Positions 27,616-37,402 of a DNA stretch of 64,000 bases are shown here, piece after piece. This DNA is from Synechococcus sp. BO 8801 (GTDB lineage Bacteria > Cyanobacteriota > Cyanobacteriia > PCC-6307 > Cyanobiaceae). The stretch covers positions 109,773 through 173,772 of the forward strand of contig NZ_NQKY01000004.1 of the NCBI RefSeq assembly GCF_002252675.1. The letters are read 5' to 3'. A program made the position numbers and the translations under genes. The notes beneath the pieces were generated by a model, which worked only from the letters and a program-made list of their open reading frames with translations, was not told the DNA's origin and did no database searches. Position 1 is the first letter of the stretch, and each line of letters opens with the position of its first letter.

Positions 27616-28730
27616 GTGGCGAGGCCCAGGTAGCGGCGCGCCGCCTCGACGATCCGGCCACTGGCCGCCCCGTCGCCGAAGGGGTTGTGGGCGTGGGCCA
27701 TGGCCCCGTAGGCCTCCGGGTCCTCCAGGAGCCGGCTGCCCTCCGCCACGATCGCCTCGCTGTCGGTGCCGATCAGCTTCGCCGTGCCCGCCGCCACCGC
27801 CTCCGGCCGCTCGGTGGTGCGGCGCAGCACCAGCACGGGCTTGCCCAGGGCCGGGGCCTCCTCCTGCAGGCCACCCGAATCGGTGAGCAGCAGCGTGCAG
27901 CCGCGCATCGCCGCCACCAGGCGGTCGTAGTCGAGCGGCTCGATGAGGAAGGCGCGGGGGTGGGAGCCGAGCAGGGCCTGCAGGGGCTCCCGCACCGTGG
28001 GATTGCGGTGCAGCGGCAGCAGCAGGGCGGTGTCGGGGAAGCGTTCGAGCAGGGCGAGGAAGCCACGGCCGATGTCCTGGAGGCGCTCGCCCCAGTTCTC
28101 GCGGCGGTGCACGGTGGCCAGCAGCACCCGCTGGTTCTGCCAGTCGAGGCCGGGCAGGTCCCAGTCGGGGGCCGTGCTGGCCATGAGCAGCAGGGCATCA
28201 ATGACCGTGTTGCCCGTGGTGAGGATCTCGCCCACCACCCCCGAGGCCCTCAGGTTCGCCGCCGACTGGGCCGTGGGGGCGAAGTGGAGGCGGGCCAGCT
28301 GGGAGATCAGGCGGCGGTTGGCTTCCTCGGGGAAGGGGTCGAGCAGGTCGTCGGTGCGCAGGCCGGCCTCCACGTGGCCGACGGGGATCTGTTCGTAGAA
28401 GGCGGCCAGGGCGCTGGCGAAGGCGGTGGTGGTGTCGCCCTGGACGAGCACGAGGTCGGGGCGGTGCTCCTCGAACTCCTGCTTCAGTCCCTGCAGGGCG
28501 GCGCAGGTGACGTGGGTGAGGGTCTGCTTCGGGGCCATCAGGGCCAGGTCATGGTCGGCGGTGAGGCCGAACAGATGCATCACCTGGGTGACCATCTCGC
28601 GATGCTGTCCGGTGAGGACGACGCGGGTGCGGAAGTCCTGCGACCGCTGGAAGGCCAGGATCACCGGAGCCAGCTTGATGGCCTCGGGGCGCGTGCCCAG
28701 AACGATGCTGACCAGAGGCTGTAGGGACAC
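27612..28730 (-). CDS. wecB: UDP-N-acetylglucosamine 2-epimerase (non-hydrolysing)
   Basis: WecB interconverts UDP-GlcNAc and UDP-ManNAc for surface polysaccharides. From GTG 28730 the protein has 372 residues, with SIVLGTRPEAIKLAPVI at the N-terminus and GQHREM. VQGDTTTAFASALAAFYEQIPVGHVEAGLRT is at about 90-120. Later motifs are TVHRRENWG and TDSGGLQEEAPALGKPVLVLR. All are family signatures. An in-frame ATG at 28775 would add 15 residues of unrelated sequence, so GTG 28730 is preferred. It is divergent from pilT with about 207 bp between, and it is the only nucleotide-sugar enzyme nearby. Confidence 0.93.
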   Translation of the reverse strand: MSLQPLVSIVLGTRPEAIKLAPVILAFQRSQDFRTRVVLTGQHREMVTQVMHLFGLTADHDLALMAPKQTLTHVTCAALQGLKQEFEEHRPDLVLVQGDTTTAFASALAAFYEQIPVGHVEAGLRTDDLLDPFPEEANRRLISQLARLHFAPTAQSAANLRASGVVGEILTTGNTVIDALLLMASTAPDWDLPGLDWQNQRVLLATVHRRENWGERLQDIGRGFLALLERFPDTALLLPLHRNPTVREPLQALLGSHPRAFLIEPLDYDRLVAAMRGCTLLLTDSGGLQEEAPALGKPVLVLRRTTERPEAVAAGTAKLIGTDSEAIVAEGSRLLEDPEAYGAMAHAHNPFGDGAASGRIVEAARRYLGLAT

Positions 28731-28937
28731 GGGCCGACGCGGATTGGACGATCCTAGGCAGCCTGGGTTCGCCACTCCCCGGCCAGGCGGGGCGCCGGTC
28801 GTCGCCCCGGTCCACAGATGCGAATCCGCCCCTAGGATCCCCCCGGAGCGTCACATTCGTGTCGGCGAATTCGCCCGCCTCATTCGACCAACGCCATCGA
28901 TCAGCGGGACCGCCCCGCGCTCCAGCCGCGTTCCTCC

Positions 28938-30092
28938 ATGCCCCAGGCCCCACCACCACCGCCCCCCGTGAGCCTGCAGGCAGGGGCTGCCCTTTCCGTC
29001 CAGGGCACGCCGATGTCGGACGATGGTGGAGCCCCGCCGACGCTCGAGCAGATCGTTCGGGTGGCCTTCGAACGGAATTTCTCCGACATCCACCTCGGCG
29101 TCGGTGAGGCGCCCCGGTTCCGCAGCCGCGGCGACATGATCCTCGCCGGTCTGGGCATGACTGATGGCAACACCTTCCGCGACTGGCTCCGGGAGATCCT
29201 GGAGCCGGCCCAGATCGATCGTTTCTTCCAGCAGAAGGAATACGACGGCTCCTATGCCTTCGGTTTCGTGCGGGTGCGGATCAACCTGCTCGAATCCCTA
29301 CAGGGTCCGGCGATGGTCCTGCGGCTGATTCCCCAGGCCATTCCCACCATCGACGAGCTCAACCTGCCGCCGGTGCTCAAGGATCTGGCCCAGCGTCCCA
29401 AGGGCATGCTTCTGGTCACCGGCCCGACGGGCTCAGGCAAGAGCACCACCCTGGCCGCGGTGATCGACCACATCAACCGCACGATGAAGCGCCACATCCT
29501 CACCATCGAGGATCCGGTCGAATTCGTGCACCAGAGCCGCCAGTCCCTGATCCGCCAGCGGGAACTGGGCAGCCACACCCGCCACTTCAAGACGGCGCTC
29601 CGCGCCGCACTCCGGGAGGATCCGGACGTGATCCTGGTGGGGGAGATCCGCGACCAGGACACCCTCACCACCGCGATCGAAGCGTCCCAGACCGGACACC
29701 TGCTGCTGGGCACCCTGCACACCAACTCGGCCGTGCGCTCCGTCGAGCGGATGCTGGGTATGTATCCCCCCGACGAACAGGAGATCATCCGGCGATCGGT
29801 GGCCGATTCGCTGCTGGGGGTGATCTCCCAGGGCCTGATCAAGACGGTGGATGGCAAACGGGCGTCGTACCACGACGTCTTCATCAACACTGATGCCTGC
29901 AAGGACTACATCATGCGGGCCAATCTCGATGAGATTGAATCGATCATGGCCCGCAGCGGTTTCGACGGCATGATCACCTCCAACCAGTATCTCGCCAATC
30001 TGGTGTCCGCCGGCAGGGTCCACGCGGAAGATGCTCTCGCCGCCAGCCTCAGGCCCAGCGAACTGGCCCAGACGATGCGCGGGCGGACATGA
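28938..30092 (+). CDS. pilT: PilT-type pilus retraction ATPase
   Basis: A hexameric secretion ATPase of 384 residues related to PilT, which powers type IV pilus retraction. There is a Pro-rich N-terminal extension of about 30 residues, then an ASDIHL-like FSDIHLGVGEAPRFR segment at about 48-62. Walker A GPTGSGKST is at 162-170, the Asp box is ILTIEDPVEFVH, Walker B is DVILVGEIRDQDT, and the His box is TGHLLLGTLHTNSAV. In place of the usual PilT motif AIRNLIRE there is a DACKDYIMR segment. This could mark a PilT2-like paralogue with altered retraction properties (inference). An internal Met at residue 26 is an alternative start. Confidence 0.92.
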   Translation: MPQAPPPPPPVSLQAGAALSVQGTPMSDDGGAPPTLEQIVRVAFERNFSDIHLGVGEAPRFRSRGDMILAGLGMTDGNTFRDWLREILEPAQIDRFFQQKEYDGSYAFGFVRVRINLLESLQGPAMVLRLIPQAIPTIDELNLPPVLKDLAQRPKGMLLVTGPTGSGKSTTLAAVIDHINRTMKRHILTIEDPVEFVHQSRQSLIRQRELGSHTRHFKTALRAALREDPDVILVGEIRDQDTLTTAIEASQTGHLLLGTLHTNSAVRSVERMLGMYPPDEQEIIRRSVADSLLGVISQGLIKTVDGKRASYHDVFINTDACKDYIMRANLDEIESIMARSGFDGMITSNQYLANLVSAGRVHAEDALAASLRPSELAQTMRGRT

Positions 30093-30148
30093 ACAGCAGA
30101 TTTTCGGAAGACTGAGGACTGTGGGAGGGCGGAGAAACGGGCCGGAGC

Positions 30149-30346
30149 TCAGCCGCCGGCCAGCCGCACCAGCAGCAGAACTCCGAGGCCCACGGAAAGG
30201 CCGAGCATCGCCAGACGGCCGTTCCAGATCTCGGCCTGGGGGGTGAAACCACGGCGCCAGGCGTTGAGTTCCTGCTGGGACACGGGTTCCGTGTCGATGA
30301 GGGAGGTTTCGCCCTGCTCAATGGGCAGGGGGTTCGCGGGGGCCAT
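30149..30346 (-). CDS. hli: High-light-inducible protein (chlorophyll a/b-binding-like)
   Basis: A 65-residue HLIP with a single membrane helix. The signature AEIWNGRLAMLGL at about residues 38-50 contains the Glu, Asn and Arg expected to ligate chlorophyll. HLIPs dimerise and protect newly made chlorophyll proteins and photosystems under excess light. The N-terminal 35 residues are hydrophilic and stromal. It lies between pilT and tsaD, 39 bases from the tsaD stop. Which HLIP class (HliA-D) it belongs to cannot be fixed from sequence alone. Confidence 0.94.
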   Translation of the reverse strand: MAPANPLPIEQGETSLIDTEPVSQQELNAWRRGFTPQAEIWNGRLAMLGLSVGLGVLLLVRLAGG

Positions 30347-30385
30347 GGGGCCAGACGGTAAGGCGATCCACCCACCTTAAGGGCA

Positions 30386-31441
30386 TCAAAAGGGTGGCTG
30401 TGGCGCATAGAGCGAGCCCGCCTGCTCCAGGGGGAGCCGGGCCGCCACCCCCAGGCTGATCCCGCTGCGCCCCCCCGCCTCGAGCCGCTCGACCGCCGCC
30501 AGGCCCACCATGGCGGCGTTGTCGGTGCAGTAGGCCAGGGGCGCGACGCGCCAGGAGAGGCCGCGGGCGGCGGTCGCCTCCGCCATCAGGCGGCGCAGGC
30601 GCCGGTTGGCGGCCACGCCCCCCACCAGCACCACCGTCTCCAGGCCCGCCTCGACGGCACAGCGGCAGCTGCGCTCCACCAGCACCTCGGCCACCCCCTG
30701 CTCGAAGCTCGCCGCCAGGTCGGCCACTGGCAGGGGAACGCCCTCGCCAGCGAGCCGCTGCACCTGGCGCAGCACCGCCGTCTTGAGGCCGCTGAAGCTG
30801 AAGTCGTAGGGATGGAAGCCCCCTTCGGGAAGGGAGACCCTTCCCTTGGGGAAGCGGAAACGACCGGAGTCGCCACCGGCCGCCGCCGCCTCGATGGCGG
30901 GCCCACCCGGGTAGCCCAGCCCGAGCAGCCGGGCCACCTTGTCGAAGCATTCTCCGGCCGCATCGTCGCGGCTGCGGCCCAGGCGGGTGTAGGCCCCGGG
31001 ACCATCGACGCGGATCAGCTCGGTGTGGCCGCCGCTGACCAGCAGCACGAGGTAGGGACCCGCCGGCAGGGGGTCGCCCAGGTGCACCGAGCACAGATGC
31101 CCCTCCAGGTGGTGCACCCCCAGGAAGGGCTTGCCATGCAGCCGCGCCAGGGTGCGGGCCGTGACCGACCCCACCAGCAGGGCCCCGGCCAGGCCGGGGG
31201 CGACCGTGGCGGCGACGGCATCGAGATCGGCCATGGCCAGACCGCTCTCCTCCAGCACCCGGGCGATCAGGGCCGGCAGCGCCTCCACGTGGCGGCGCGA
31301 GGCGATCTCCGGCACCACCCCGCCCCAGCGGGCGTGCTCCTCCATCTGGGAGGCCACGGCCCCCGCCAGCACCCGCCGACCGGCCACGATCGCCGCCGCT
31401 GACTCGTCACAACTTGTTTCGAGGGCCAGAACCGTGCGCAT
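30386..31441 (-). CDS. tsaD: tRNA N6-threonylcarbamoyladenosine transferase TsaD
   Basis: TsaD transfers the threonylcarbamoyl group to A37 of ANN-decoding tRNAs, with TsaB and TsaE. The 351-residue protein begins [16 protein letters not shown]. It has the metal-binding HHLEGHL near residue 110, [10 protein letters not shown] at about 133-142, [22 protein letters not shown] at about 152-173, and [10 protein letters not shown] near 305. All are standard TsaD motifs. It is divergent from psaF with 73 bp between. TsaB and TsaE are not in the window. Confidence 0.97.
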   Translation of the reverse strand: MRTVLALETSCDESAAAIVAGRRVLAGAVASQMEEHARWGGVVPEIASRRHVEALPALIARVLEESGLAMADLDAVAATVAPGLAGALLVGSVTARTLARLHGKPFLGVHHLEGHLCSVHLGDPLPAGPYLVLLVSGGHTELIRVDGPGAYTRLGRSRDDAAGECFDKVARLLGLGYPGGPAIEAAAAGGDSGRFRFPKGRVSLPEGGFHPYDFSFSGLKTAVLRQVQRLAGEGVPLPVADLAASFEQGVAEVLVERSCRCAVEAGLETVVLVGGVAANRRLRRLMAEATAARGLSWRVAPLAYCTDNAAMVGLAAVERLEAGGRSGISLGVAARLPLEQAGSLYAPQPPF

Positions 31442-31514
31442 GCTCCCTGGGGAGCTCCCCTACTGTCCGCACGAGCCATCCTGCCCCGCGGCAGTTCCCC
31501 CGCGGCCCCTCTCC

Positions 31515-32024
31515 ATGCGCCGTCTTCTCTCCAGTCGTTCCTTCGCCATCCGGGCCTTCGCCCTGGTGGCGTCCGTGTTCCTGCTCTTCGGCTTCGCCCC
31601 CTCGGCCCGGGCCGACATCGGCGGACTCACCCCCTGCAGCGAGACCCCCCGCTTCCAGCAGCGCGCCGCCGCTGCGAAAACGGATCAGGCCAAGGCCCGC
31701 TTCGCGTATTACGGGGAGGCCCTGTGTGGCACCGATGGCCTGCCCCACCTGATCACGGATGGCCGCTGGAGCCACGCCGGTGACTTCACGATTCCCGGCC
31801 TGCTCTTTCTGTACATCGCCGGCACGATCGGCTGGGCCGGCCGTGGCTACCTGATCGCCATTCGCGGCAGCAAGGACGCCACCATGCGTGAAATCCAGAT
31901 CGATCTGCCCCTGGCCTTCAAGACCACCCTGGCCGCCGCCGTCTGGCCCCTGGCGGCTCTCAAGGAGTTCACCAGCGGAGCCCTGGTGGAATCCGACTCC
32001 AAAGTCACCGTTTCCCCCCGCTGA
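31515..32024 (+). CDS. psaF: Photosystem I subunit III (PsaF)
   Basis: PsaF is a membrane subunit of photosystem I at the lumenal electron-donor side. The 169-residue precursor has a signal peptide at about residues 5-33 ([19 protein letters not shown]), with mature [18 protein letters not shown] next. The two conserved Cys of the lumenal domain are in LTPCSETP and [31 protein letters not shown] is the membrane segment, and [19 protein letters not shown] a C-terminal helix. ATG 31515 is the right start, as it gives a normal lumenal signal. It is followed by psaJ after 11 bases. Confidence 0.97.
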   Translation: MRRLLSSRSFAIRAFALVASVFLLFGFAPSARADIGGLTPCSETPRFQQRAAAAKTDQAKARFAYYGEALCGTDGLPHLITDGRWSHAGDFTIPGLLFLYIAGTIGWAGRGYLIAIRGSKDATMREIQIDLPLAFKTTLAAAVWPLAALKEFTSGALVESDSKVTVSPR

Positions 32025-32035
32025 TTCCAAGAGCC

Positions 32036-32146
32036 ATGAAGAAATTCCTCACCACCGCTCCCGTCGTGGCCGCCGTCTGGTTCACCCTCACCGCCGGCAT
32101 CACGATCGAGGTCTTCCGCTTCTTCCCGGATCTGATCATTCACTGA
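32036..32146 (+). CDS. psaJ: Photosystem I subunit IX (PsaJ)
   Basis: A 36-residue single-helix protein beginning [18 protein letters not shown] and ending [10 protein letters not shown], the typical PsaJ pattern including the FPD-L ending. PsaJ sits next to PsaF in photosystem I and helps fix its conformation and bind pigments. The gene starts 11 bases after the psaF stop and is followed within 60 bases by a strong terminator, so psaF-psaJ form a two-gene operon. Confidence 0.96.
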   Translation: MKKFLTTAPVVAAVWFTLTAGITIEVFRFFPDLIIH

Positions 32147-32198
32147 CCCTGAAGCCAGCGACAGGGCTGACCCCCAGTGCGGCAGCCCAATCCACCCT

Positions 32199-32223
32199 GC
32201 GGCCCTTGAAGGGCCGCTTTTTT
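32199..32223 (+). terminator. Rho-independent terminator of psaF-psaJ
   Basis: GCGGCCC (32199-32205) and GGGCCGC (32211-32217) form a perfect 7-bp stem with loop TTGAA, followed directly by six T bases (32218-32223). It ends the psaFJ transcript 53 bases after psaJ and lies 28 bases before the convergent gmk stop. The opposite strand lacks an equal T-tract after the stem. Confidence 0.92.
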
Positions 32224-32250
32224 CATGGCGGCACGAACCTGGCGGTGCTG

Positions 32251-32826
32251 TCAGACGGCGTCGCGAAATCCCAGCAGCCGCTCCAGTTCCTGCAGGGCCA
32301 GGTCAAGGTCGCCGTTGACCAGCACGGCATCGAACTCCGCCTCGGCCGTGAGCTCCTGGCGTGCCCGCGCCAGCCGCCGCGTGATCGCCTCGTCGCTGTC
32401 GGTGCCGCGGCCGCGGATGCGGCGCTCCAGTTCCTCGAAGCTGGGCGGCTTGATCAGCAACTGGAAAGCCGCTGGAAAGGTGCGCCTGACCTGGCGGGCG
32501 CCCTCCAGCTCGATCTCCAGCAGCACCGGACGCCCCTGGGCGAGCTGGGCCTCCACCGGGGGCCGGGGGGTGCCGTAGAGATGGCCCGCGAACTCGGCCC
32601 ACTCCAGGAAGCCCCCGCTGGCCACCTGGGCCTCGAAGTCTGGGCGCGTCAGGAAGAAGTAGTGCTGCCCGTCGATCTCACCGGGACGGGGCGAGCGGGT
32701 GGTGGCCGAGACGGACAGCCACAGGGCAGGGTGCCGCTGCAGCAGCCGGGCCACGAGGGTCCCCTTGCCCACCCCGCTGGGGCCGGTGATCACCGTGAGC
32801 CGGCCGCTGGAGGGGGGGGAGTCCAT
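32251..32826 (-). CDS. gmk: Guanylate kinase
   Basis: Gmk phosphorylates GMP and dGMP to the diphosphates. The 191-residue protein has Walker [12 protein letters not shown] at about 13-23. The GMP-binding [22 protein letters not shown] is at about 39-60, then [29 protein letters not shown], and the lid-region Arg residues near 137-150. All fit the family. The ATG at 32824-32826 is the start; the frame remains open upstream because of high GC. It is divergent from the NFACT gene. Confidence 0.96.
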   Translation of the reverse strand: MDSPPSSGRLTVITGPSGVGKGTLVARLLQRHPALWLSVSATTRSPRPGEIDGQHYFFLTRPDFEAQVASGGFLEWAEFAGHLYGTPRPPVEAQLAQGRPVLLEIELEGARQVRRTFPAAFQLLIKPPSFEELERRIRGRGTDSDEAITRRLARARQELTAEAEFDAVLVNGDLDLALQELERLLGFRDAV

Positions 32827-32886
32827 GGATGACTGGCGCTGGGGCGCACAGTAGGGGTGGACCGCTCTGAGGCGACAGAGGAGGCG

Positions 32887-34599
32887 ATGGCCCCATCCCC
32901 GTCCATCCAGGCCATGGATGTGACCAGCCTGCGGGCCGTGCTGGCCGAGATGCGCCGCGGCCTTTTGCCCAGCCGTTTCGAGAAGGCCCAGCAGCCCGAC
33001 GCCCACCGCCTGCAGCTGGGCCTGCGCAGCCTGCGGGGCACCCTCTGGCTGGAGCTCAGCTGGCTGGCGGAGGCCCCGCGCCTGCTGGTGGTCGAGCCGC
33101 CCCTGAAGCAGGGGGAGGGCAGCACCCTGGCCCAGCAGCTGCAGCACGGCCTGCGGGGCCTGGCCCTGGTGAGCCTGGAGCAGCAGGGCTGGGAGCGGGT
33201 GGTGGCCCTGGGCTTCGCCCCCAGGCCCGGCGAGCCGATCCGGAGGCAGCTGGTGCTGGAGCTGATGGGGCGCCACAGCAACCTGTTCCTGCTCGACGAG
33301 GACCAGCGGGTGATCGCCCTGGCCCGCCAGGTGCGCCAGGACCGGTCGCGGCTGCGGCCGATCGGCACCGGCGATCCCTACCAGCCGCCACCGCCCATGG
33401 CCGGCGAACCGCCCCGGCTGGAGGAGGAGGTCGCCTCCTGGCGGCGGCGCCTCGGCCTTCTGCCCCAGACCGTCGGCGAGGCCCTGATGGGCGCCTACCA
33501 GGGGGTCGGCCCGGCCCTGGCCCGCCAGCTGGCGCAGGAGGGGCTGGCCCGGCCGGTGCAGAGCCTGGAGGCGGAGGCGTGGCAGCAGCTCTGGCACCGC
33601 TGGCAGCTCTGGCTGGAGACGGTGGCCGAGGAGCGCTTCCAGCTGGACTGGGGCGGCCCCAGCGACTACCGCTGCTGGGACCCCGAAGGGCCGACCGACG
33701 ACGACGACGACTACGACGACTGGGCGATCAACCGGGGGCTGGCGGGCTACTACGCCGATCGCCTGGGGAGCCGGGAGCTGGAGCAGCGGCGGGCGAGCCT
33801 GCGGCAGCGGCTGCTGAACGCCGCGGCCCGGGAGCGCCGCAACGCCGACCAGCAGCAGGGCCTGCTGGAGGCCGTGCCCGGCAGTGACGCGATGCAGCAC
33901 CGGGCGGACGGCCTGCTCAGCCTGCCGTCGCCATCGCGGGAGGAGATCGACGAAGCCCAGCGGCTGTACCGCCGGGCCCGCAAGCTGCGCCGTTCGGTCG
34001 CCGCGATCACCCCGCGGCTGGAGCTGCATCAGCAACGGCTGGCCGCCATCGAAGCCAGCCTCACCTTCCTGGAGCAGGCAGAGAACGGAGCCCAGCTGGC
34101 CGCCGTGGAGGAGGACCTCCCCGTCCTGCTGCCCGCCCGGGAGGGCCAGGGGCCCGGGCCGTCCCGGCGGGTCCGTCGCGGCGCGGCCGGCGGCGCTCCG
34201 GCCCCGCTGGAACTGCGCAGCAGCGGTGGCCTGCGGCTGCAGGTGGGCCGCAACCATCGCCAGAACGAATGGATCAGCCTGCAGCAGGCCCGGCGCGGCG
34301 ACCTCTGGTTCCATGCCCAGGAGTGTCCGGGCAGCCACGTGGTGCTCAAGGGCTCGGAGGGCACCCCCAGCGACGCGGACCTGCGGGAGGCGGCCGACCT
34401 GGCGGCCCACTTCAGCCGCGGCCGGGCCAACGGCCGGGTGCCGGTGGTGATGGTGCCGACCACGGATCTGCAGCGCATCGCCGGCGCCGGCCCCGGCACG
34501 GTGCGTCACCGGGGGGGCGAGGTGCTGTGGGCGGTGCCCGAACGGGCCGCAGGTCTGCTGGCCGCGCCCCCTAGGCTGCCGGGAACGGAACAGCCATGA
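32887..34599 (+). CDS. rqcH: RqcH/NFACT family protein (FbpA-like, ribosome quality control)
   Basis: A 570-residue NFACT protein. The N-terminal NFACT-N domain (about residues 1-240) includes [17 protein letters not shown] near 135-150. Helical and coiled-coil middle regions with acidic DDDDDYDDW follow. The C-terminal NFACT-R domain (about 430-530) contains [26 protein letters not shown], the D-WFHA-PGSH signature. Bacterial RqcH adds alanine tails to nascent chains on split 50S subunits by recruiting tRNA-Ala. This copy is plausibly the same, though DUF814 RNA-binding proteins vary. ATG 32887 is chosen; 32857 and 32914 are in-frame alternatives. The stop overlaps the tatC ATG. Confidence 0.88.
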   Translation: MAPSPSIQAMDVTSLRAVLAEMRRGLLPSRFEKAQQPDAHRLQLGLRSLRGTLWLELSWLAEAPRLLVVEPPLKQGEGSTLAQQLQHGLRGLALVSLEQQGWERVVALGFAPRPGEPIRRQLVLELMGRHSNLFLLDEDQRVIALARQVRQDRSRLRPIGTGDPYQPPPPMAGEPPRLEEEVASWRRRLGLLPQTVGEALMGAYQGVGPALARQLAQEGLARPVQSLEAEAWQQLWHRWQLWLETVAEERFQLDWGGPSDYRCWDPEGPTDDDDDYDDWAINRGLAGYYADRLGSRELEQRRASLRQRLLNAAARERRNADQQQGLLEAVPGSDAMQHRADGLLSLPSPSREEIDEAQRLYRRARKLRRSVAAITPRLELHQQRLAAIEASLTFLEQAENGAQLAAVEEDLPVLLPAREGQGPGPSRRVRRGAAGGAPAPLELRSSGGLRLQVGRNHRQNEWISLQQARRGDLWFHAQECPGSHVVLKGSEGTPSDADLREAADLAAHFSRGRANGRVPVVMVPTTDLQRIAGAGPGTVRHRGGEVLWAVPERAAGLLAAPPRLPGTEQP

Positions 34600-35366
34600 G
34601 CGACCCCATCCCCGAGGACACCTTCCCCGGCGAGTTCCCCGGCGAGGTGCACATGAGCCTGGTGGAGCACCTCGAGGAGCTCCGCAGGCGGGTGCTGCGC
34701 AGCCTGCTGGCGGTGGTGGTCGGCGCCGCCGCCTGCCTGCTGGCGGTGCGGCCCCTGGTGCGGCTGCTGGAGGTGCCGGCCGAGGGGATCCGCTTCCTGC
34801 AGCTGGCCCCGGGTGAATTCCTGTTCGTGTCGCTGAAGGTGGCCGGCTATGCGGGGCTCACCCTGGCCCTGCCCTACGTGATCTTCGAGGTTCTGGCCTT
34901 CGTGCTGCCGGGGCTGACCCGGCGGGAGCGGCGGCTGGTGGCCCCGGCCGTCGCCGGCTCGACGGTGCTGTTCGCGGCCGGTCTGGCCTTCGCCTGGTGG
35001 GCCCTGGTGCCGGCCGCCCTGCGCTTCCTGGTGTCCTACGGGGCCGATGTGGTGGAGCCGATCTGGTCGATCGAGCGCTATCTCGACTTCGTGCTGCTGC
35101 TGATGGTGGCCACGGCCCTCGCCTTCCAGCTGCCGGTGCTGCAGCTGCTGCTGGGCGCCCTGGGGCTGATCGACTGGCGCACCATGCTGGGAGCCTGGCG
35201 CTGGGTGGTGCTGGTGGCGGCCCTGGCCGGGGCGGTGCTGACCCCCTCCACCGACCCGATCACGATGCTGCTTCTCACCGGGGCGATCACGGCGCTTTAC
35301 CTGCTGGGGGTGGCCCTGGTGGCCCTGGCCGAGGGGCTGCGGCCCTCCCCCTCCCCCTCCACCTGA
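34596..35366 (+). CDS. tatC: Twin-arginine translocase subunit TatC
   Basis: TatC recognises twin-arginine signal peptides and forms the Tat core for folded-protein export into lumen or periplasm. The 256-residue protein has six predicted helices. [15 protein letters not shown], the conserved cytoplasmic start, is at about residues 25-39; [31 protein letters not shown] is at about 77-107; and [13 protein letters not shown] near 220 fits the family. The ATG overlaps the NFACT stop (ATGA). Within 1.3 kb downstream lies petC, whose product carries an RR signal-anchor and is a known type of Tat client, so the neighbourhood is functionally coherent. Confidence 0.97.
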   Translation: MSDPIPEDTFPGEFPGEVHMSLVEHLEELRRRVLRSLLAVVVGAAACLLAVRPLVRLLEVPAEGIRFLQLAPGEFLFVSLKVAGYAGLTLALPYVIFEVLAFVLPGLTRRERRLVAPAVAGSTVLFAAGLAFAWWALVPAALRFLVSYGADVVEPIWSIERYLDFVLLLMVATALAFQLPVLQLLLGALGLIDWRTMLGAWRWVVLVAALAGAVLTPSTDPITMLLLTGAITALYLLGVALVALAEGLRPSPSPST

Positions 35367-35388
35367 ACGGCCGGCGCCCGGCCGGGCC

Positions 35389-35718
35389 TCAGAGCATGAA
35401 CTCGCTGGCGCGCCCCGCCGGCAGCTCCAGGGGCAGGGACAGGGCCTTGCCCAGCCGGGGCCTGTCGTTGGTGGTCCGCAGCCACTGGCGCACCTGGGAC
35501 GCCACCCCGAGGCCGTTGAGGGAGCCCACCAGCTCCTCGAGATGGGCCTCGTAGGCCTCGCGGGTGAGCGGGAACGACTGCTGCTCGAGATAGCCCCACA
35601 TCACATGGAGATAGAGGCGGCCGCGACGCTGGACCAGCTGCAGGTCATAGGAGGCCTGCCAGCGGCTGCGCAGCAGCTCCAGCAGTTCCTCCCGCCGCAG
35701 CGGTTCCGGTGAGGTCAT
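35389..35718 (-). CDS. DUF3067 family protein
   Basis: A 109-residue soluble protein matching the DUF3067 family of cyanobacteria and plastids. The core [29 protein letters not shown] at about residues 26-54 is the recognisable signature, followed by EEAYxxHLEELV-like helices. Function is unknown. ATG 35718 is preferred to an in-frame upstream start adding nine residues. It sits on the minus strand between tatC and petC. That position beside cytochrome b6f and Tat genes hints at a thylakoid-biogenesis link, which is inference only. Confidence 0.85.
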   Translation of the reverse strand: MTSPEPLRREELLELLRSRWQASYDLQLVQRRGRLYLHVMWGYLEQQSFPLTREAYEAHLEELVGSLNGLGVASQVRQWLRTTNDRPRLGKALSLPLELPAGRASEFML

Positions 35719-35844
35719 GGCGGACGGCGCACTCCACAACAGCATGTTGCAGCCGGTCTCGGCCGGGTGCGGCTCGGACCCGGGGCGGGAAGGGCAAGGT
35801 TCATAATGGGCGCCACGTCAATCGGTCACACCGCGCCGTTCCCT

Positions 35845-36405
35845 ATGACCCAGATCCCTGCGGCCTCTTCGAACGGCGGTGCCTCTGGTGATGTGCCCGG
35901 CATGGGCCGCCGCCAGTTCATGAACCTGCTGACCTTCGGCTCCGTCACGGGGGTGGCCCTGGGTGCCCTCTACCCGGTGGTGAACTACTTCATCCCGCCG
36001 AAGGCCGCCGGCAGCGGTGGCGGCGTCACCGCCAAGGACGAGCTGGGCAACAGCGTGACCGCCACCGGCTGGCTGGCCACCCACAAGGAAGGCGACCGCA
36101 GCCTGGTGCAGGGTCTCAAGGGTGACCCCACTTACCTGCTGGTCGAGGGCGGCGAGGCCATCGGCGACTACGGCATCAACGCCATCTGCACCCACCTGGG
36201 TTGCGTGGTGCCCTGGAACAGCGGCGCCAACCGCTTCATCTGCCCCTGCCACGGCAGCCAGTACGACGCCACCGGCAAGGTGGTGCGCGGCCCGGCGCCC
36301 CTCTCCCTGGCCCTGGCCCACGTCAGCGTCGAGAACGACAACGTGTTCCTCAGCCAGTGGACCGAAACCGACTTCCGCACGGGCGAAAAGGCCTGGTGGG
36401 CCTGA
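35845..36405 (+). CDS. petC: Rieske iron-sulfur protein of cytochrome b6f (PetC)
   Basis: PetC carries the [2Fe-2S] cluster that accepts electrons from plastoquinol. The 186-residue protein has a twin-arginine motif GRRQFMNLL at 21-29 and a membrane anchor at about 31-50. A Gly-rich hinge (about 54-60) follows, and the cluster motifs are CTHLGC at 115-120 and CPCHGS at 133-138, giving two Cys and two His ligands plus the disulfide Cys pair. ATG 35845 is chosen as it places the RR motif correctly. A CATAAT -10-like sequence is at 35802-35807. petA starts 56 bases after its stop. Confidence 0.97.
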   Translation: MTQIPAASSNGGASGDVPGMGRRQFMNLLTFGSVTGVALGALYPVVNYFIPPKAAGSGGGVTAKDELGNSVTATGWLATHKEGDRSLVQGLKGDPTYLLVEGGEAIGDYGINAICTHLGCVVPWNSGANRFICPCHGSQYDATGKVVRGPAPLSLALAHVSVENDNVFLSQWTETDFRTGEKAWWA

Positions 36406-36460
36406 TCGGCGCCTGAATCCCTCCCCGTTCTCCTCTCCGACGCCCGCCACCTCCACCCCC

Positions 36461-37402
36461 ATGCGCCGCTTCCTCTCCCCCCTGTTCGGCACCCTGCTCA
36501 CCCTCAGCCTGTCGCTGGGCGTGGTGCTCCTGGGGGCCAGCCCCAGCTGGGCCTACCCCTTCTGGGCCCAGCAGAACTACGCCACCCCGCGTGAGGCCAC
36601 GGGCAAGATCGTCTGCGCCAACTGCCACCTGGCCAAGAAGGCCACCCGGGTGGAAGTTCCCCAGGCGGTGTTCCCCGACACGGTGTTCAAGGCGGTGGTC
36701 GAAATCCCCTACGACACCTCGGTGCAGCAGGTCTCCGGTAACGGCAGCCCCGCCGGCCTGAACGTGGGCGCGGTGGTGATGCTCCCCGACGGCTTCACCC
36801 TGGCCCCCCAGGACCGCCTCAGCGATGAGCTCAAGGAGGAGACCGCCGGCATCTACTACACCCAGTACAGCGACGACCAGCCCAACATCCTTCTGGTGGG
36901 CCCCCTCCCCGGTGACCAGCACCAGGAGATCGTCTTCCCGATCCTTTCCCCCGACCCGGCCACCGACAGCGCCATCCACTTCGGCAAGTACCAGGTCCAC
37001 GTCGGAGCCAACCGCGGCCGCGGCCAGGTGACCCCTGAGGGTGAGAAGACCAACAACACCGTCTACACCGCCCCGGCGGCCGGCACGGTCAGCGCCATCA
37101 GCACCGACGCCAACGGCGCCACCGTGGTGGAGATCACCGACGCCGCCGGCAGCGTCACCGAGACGGTGCCCGCCGGGCCCACCCTGACCGTCGCCGTCGG
37201 CGACGCCGTCGAGGCCGGCGCACCGATCACCAACGACCCCAACGTCGGTGGCTTCGGCCAGATCGACGCCGAGGTGGTGCTTCAGAACCCGGTGCGCATC
37301 TATGGCCTGCTGGCCTTCTTCGCCGCCGTGGCCCTCGCCCAGATCATGCTGGTGCTCAAGAAGCGCCAGATCGAGAAGGTCCAGGCGGCGGAGGGCTTCT
37401 GA
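36461..37402 (+). CDS. petA: Cytochrome f (PetA)
   Basis: Cytochrome f is the c-type heme protein of the b6f complex, passing electrons to plastocyanin or cytochrome c6. The 313-residue precursor has a signal peptide at 1-31. Mature [25 protein letters not shown] follows, so Tyr32 provides the axial amine ligand and CANCH at 52-56 binds heme. The C-terminal helix at about 280-300 ([21 protein letters not shown]) anchors the protein. It forms an operon with petC. The lgt frame begins in the last four bases of this gene. Confidence 0.98.
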   Translation: MRRFLSPLFGTLLTLSLSLGVVLLGASPSWAYPFWAQQNYATPREATGKIVCANCHLAKKATRVEVPQAVFPDTVFKAVVEIPYDTSVQQVSGNGSPAGLNVGAVVMLPDGFTLAPQDRLSDELKEETAGIYYTQYSDDQPNILLVGPLPGDQHQEIVFPILSPDPATDSAIHFGKYQVHVGANRGRGQVTPEGEKTNNTVYTAPAAGTVSAISTDANGATVVEITDAAGSVTETVPAGPTLTVAVGDAVEAGAPITNDPNVGGFGQIDAEVVLQNPVRIYGLLAFFAAVALAQIMLVLKKRQIEKVQAAEGF

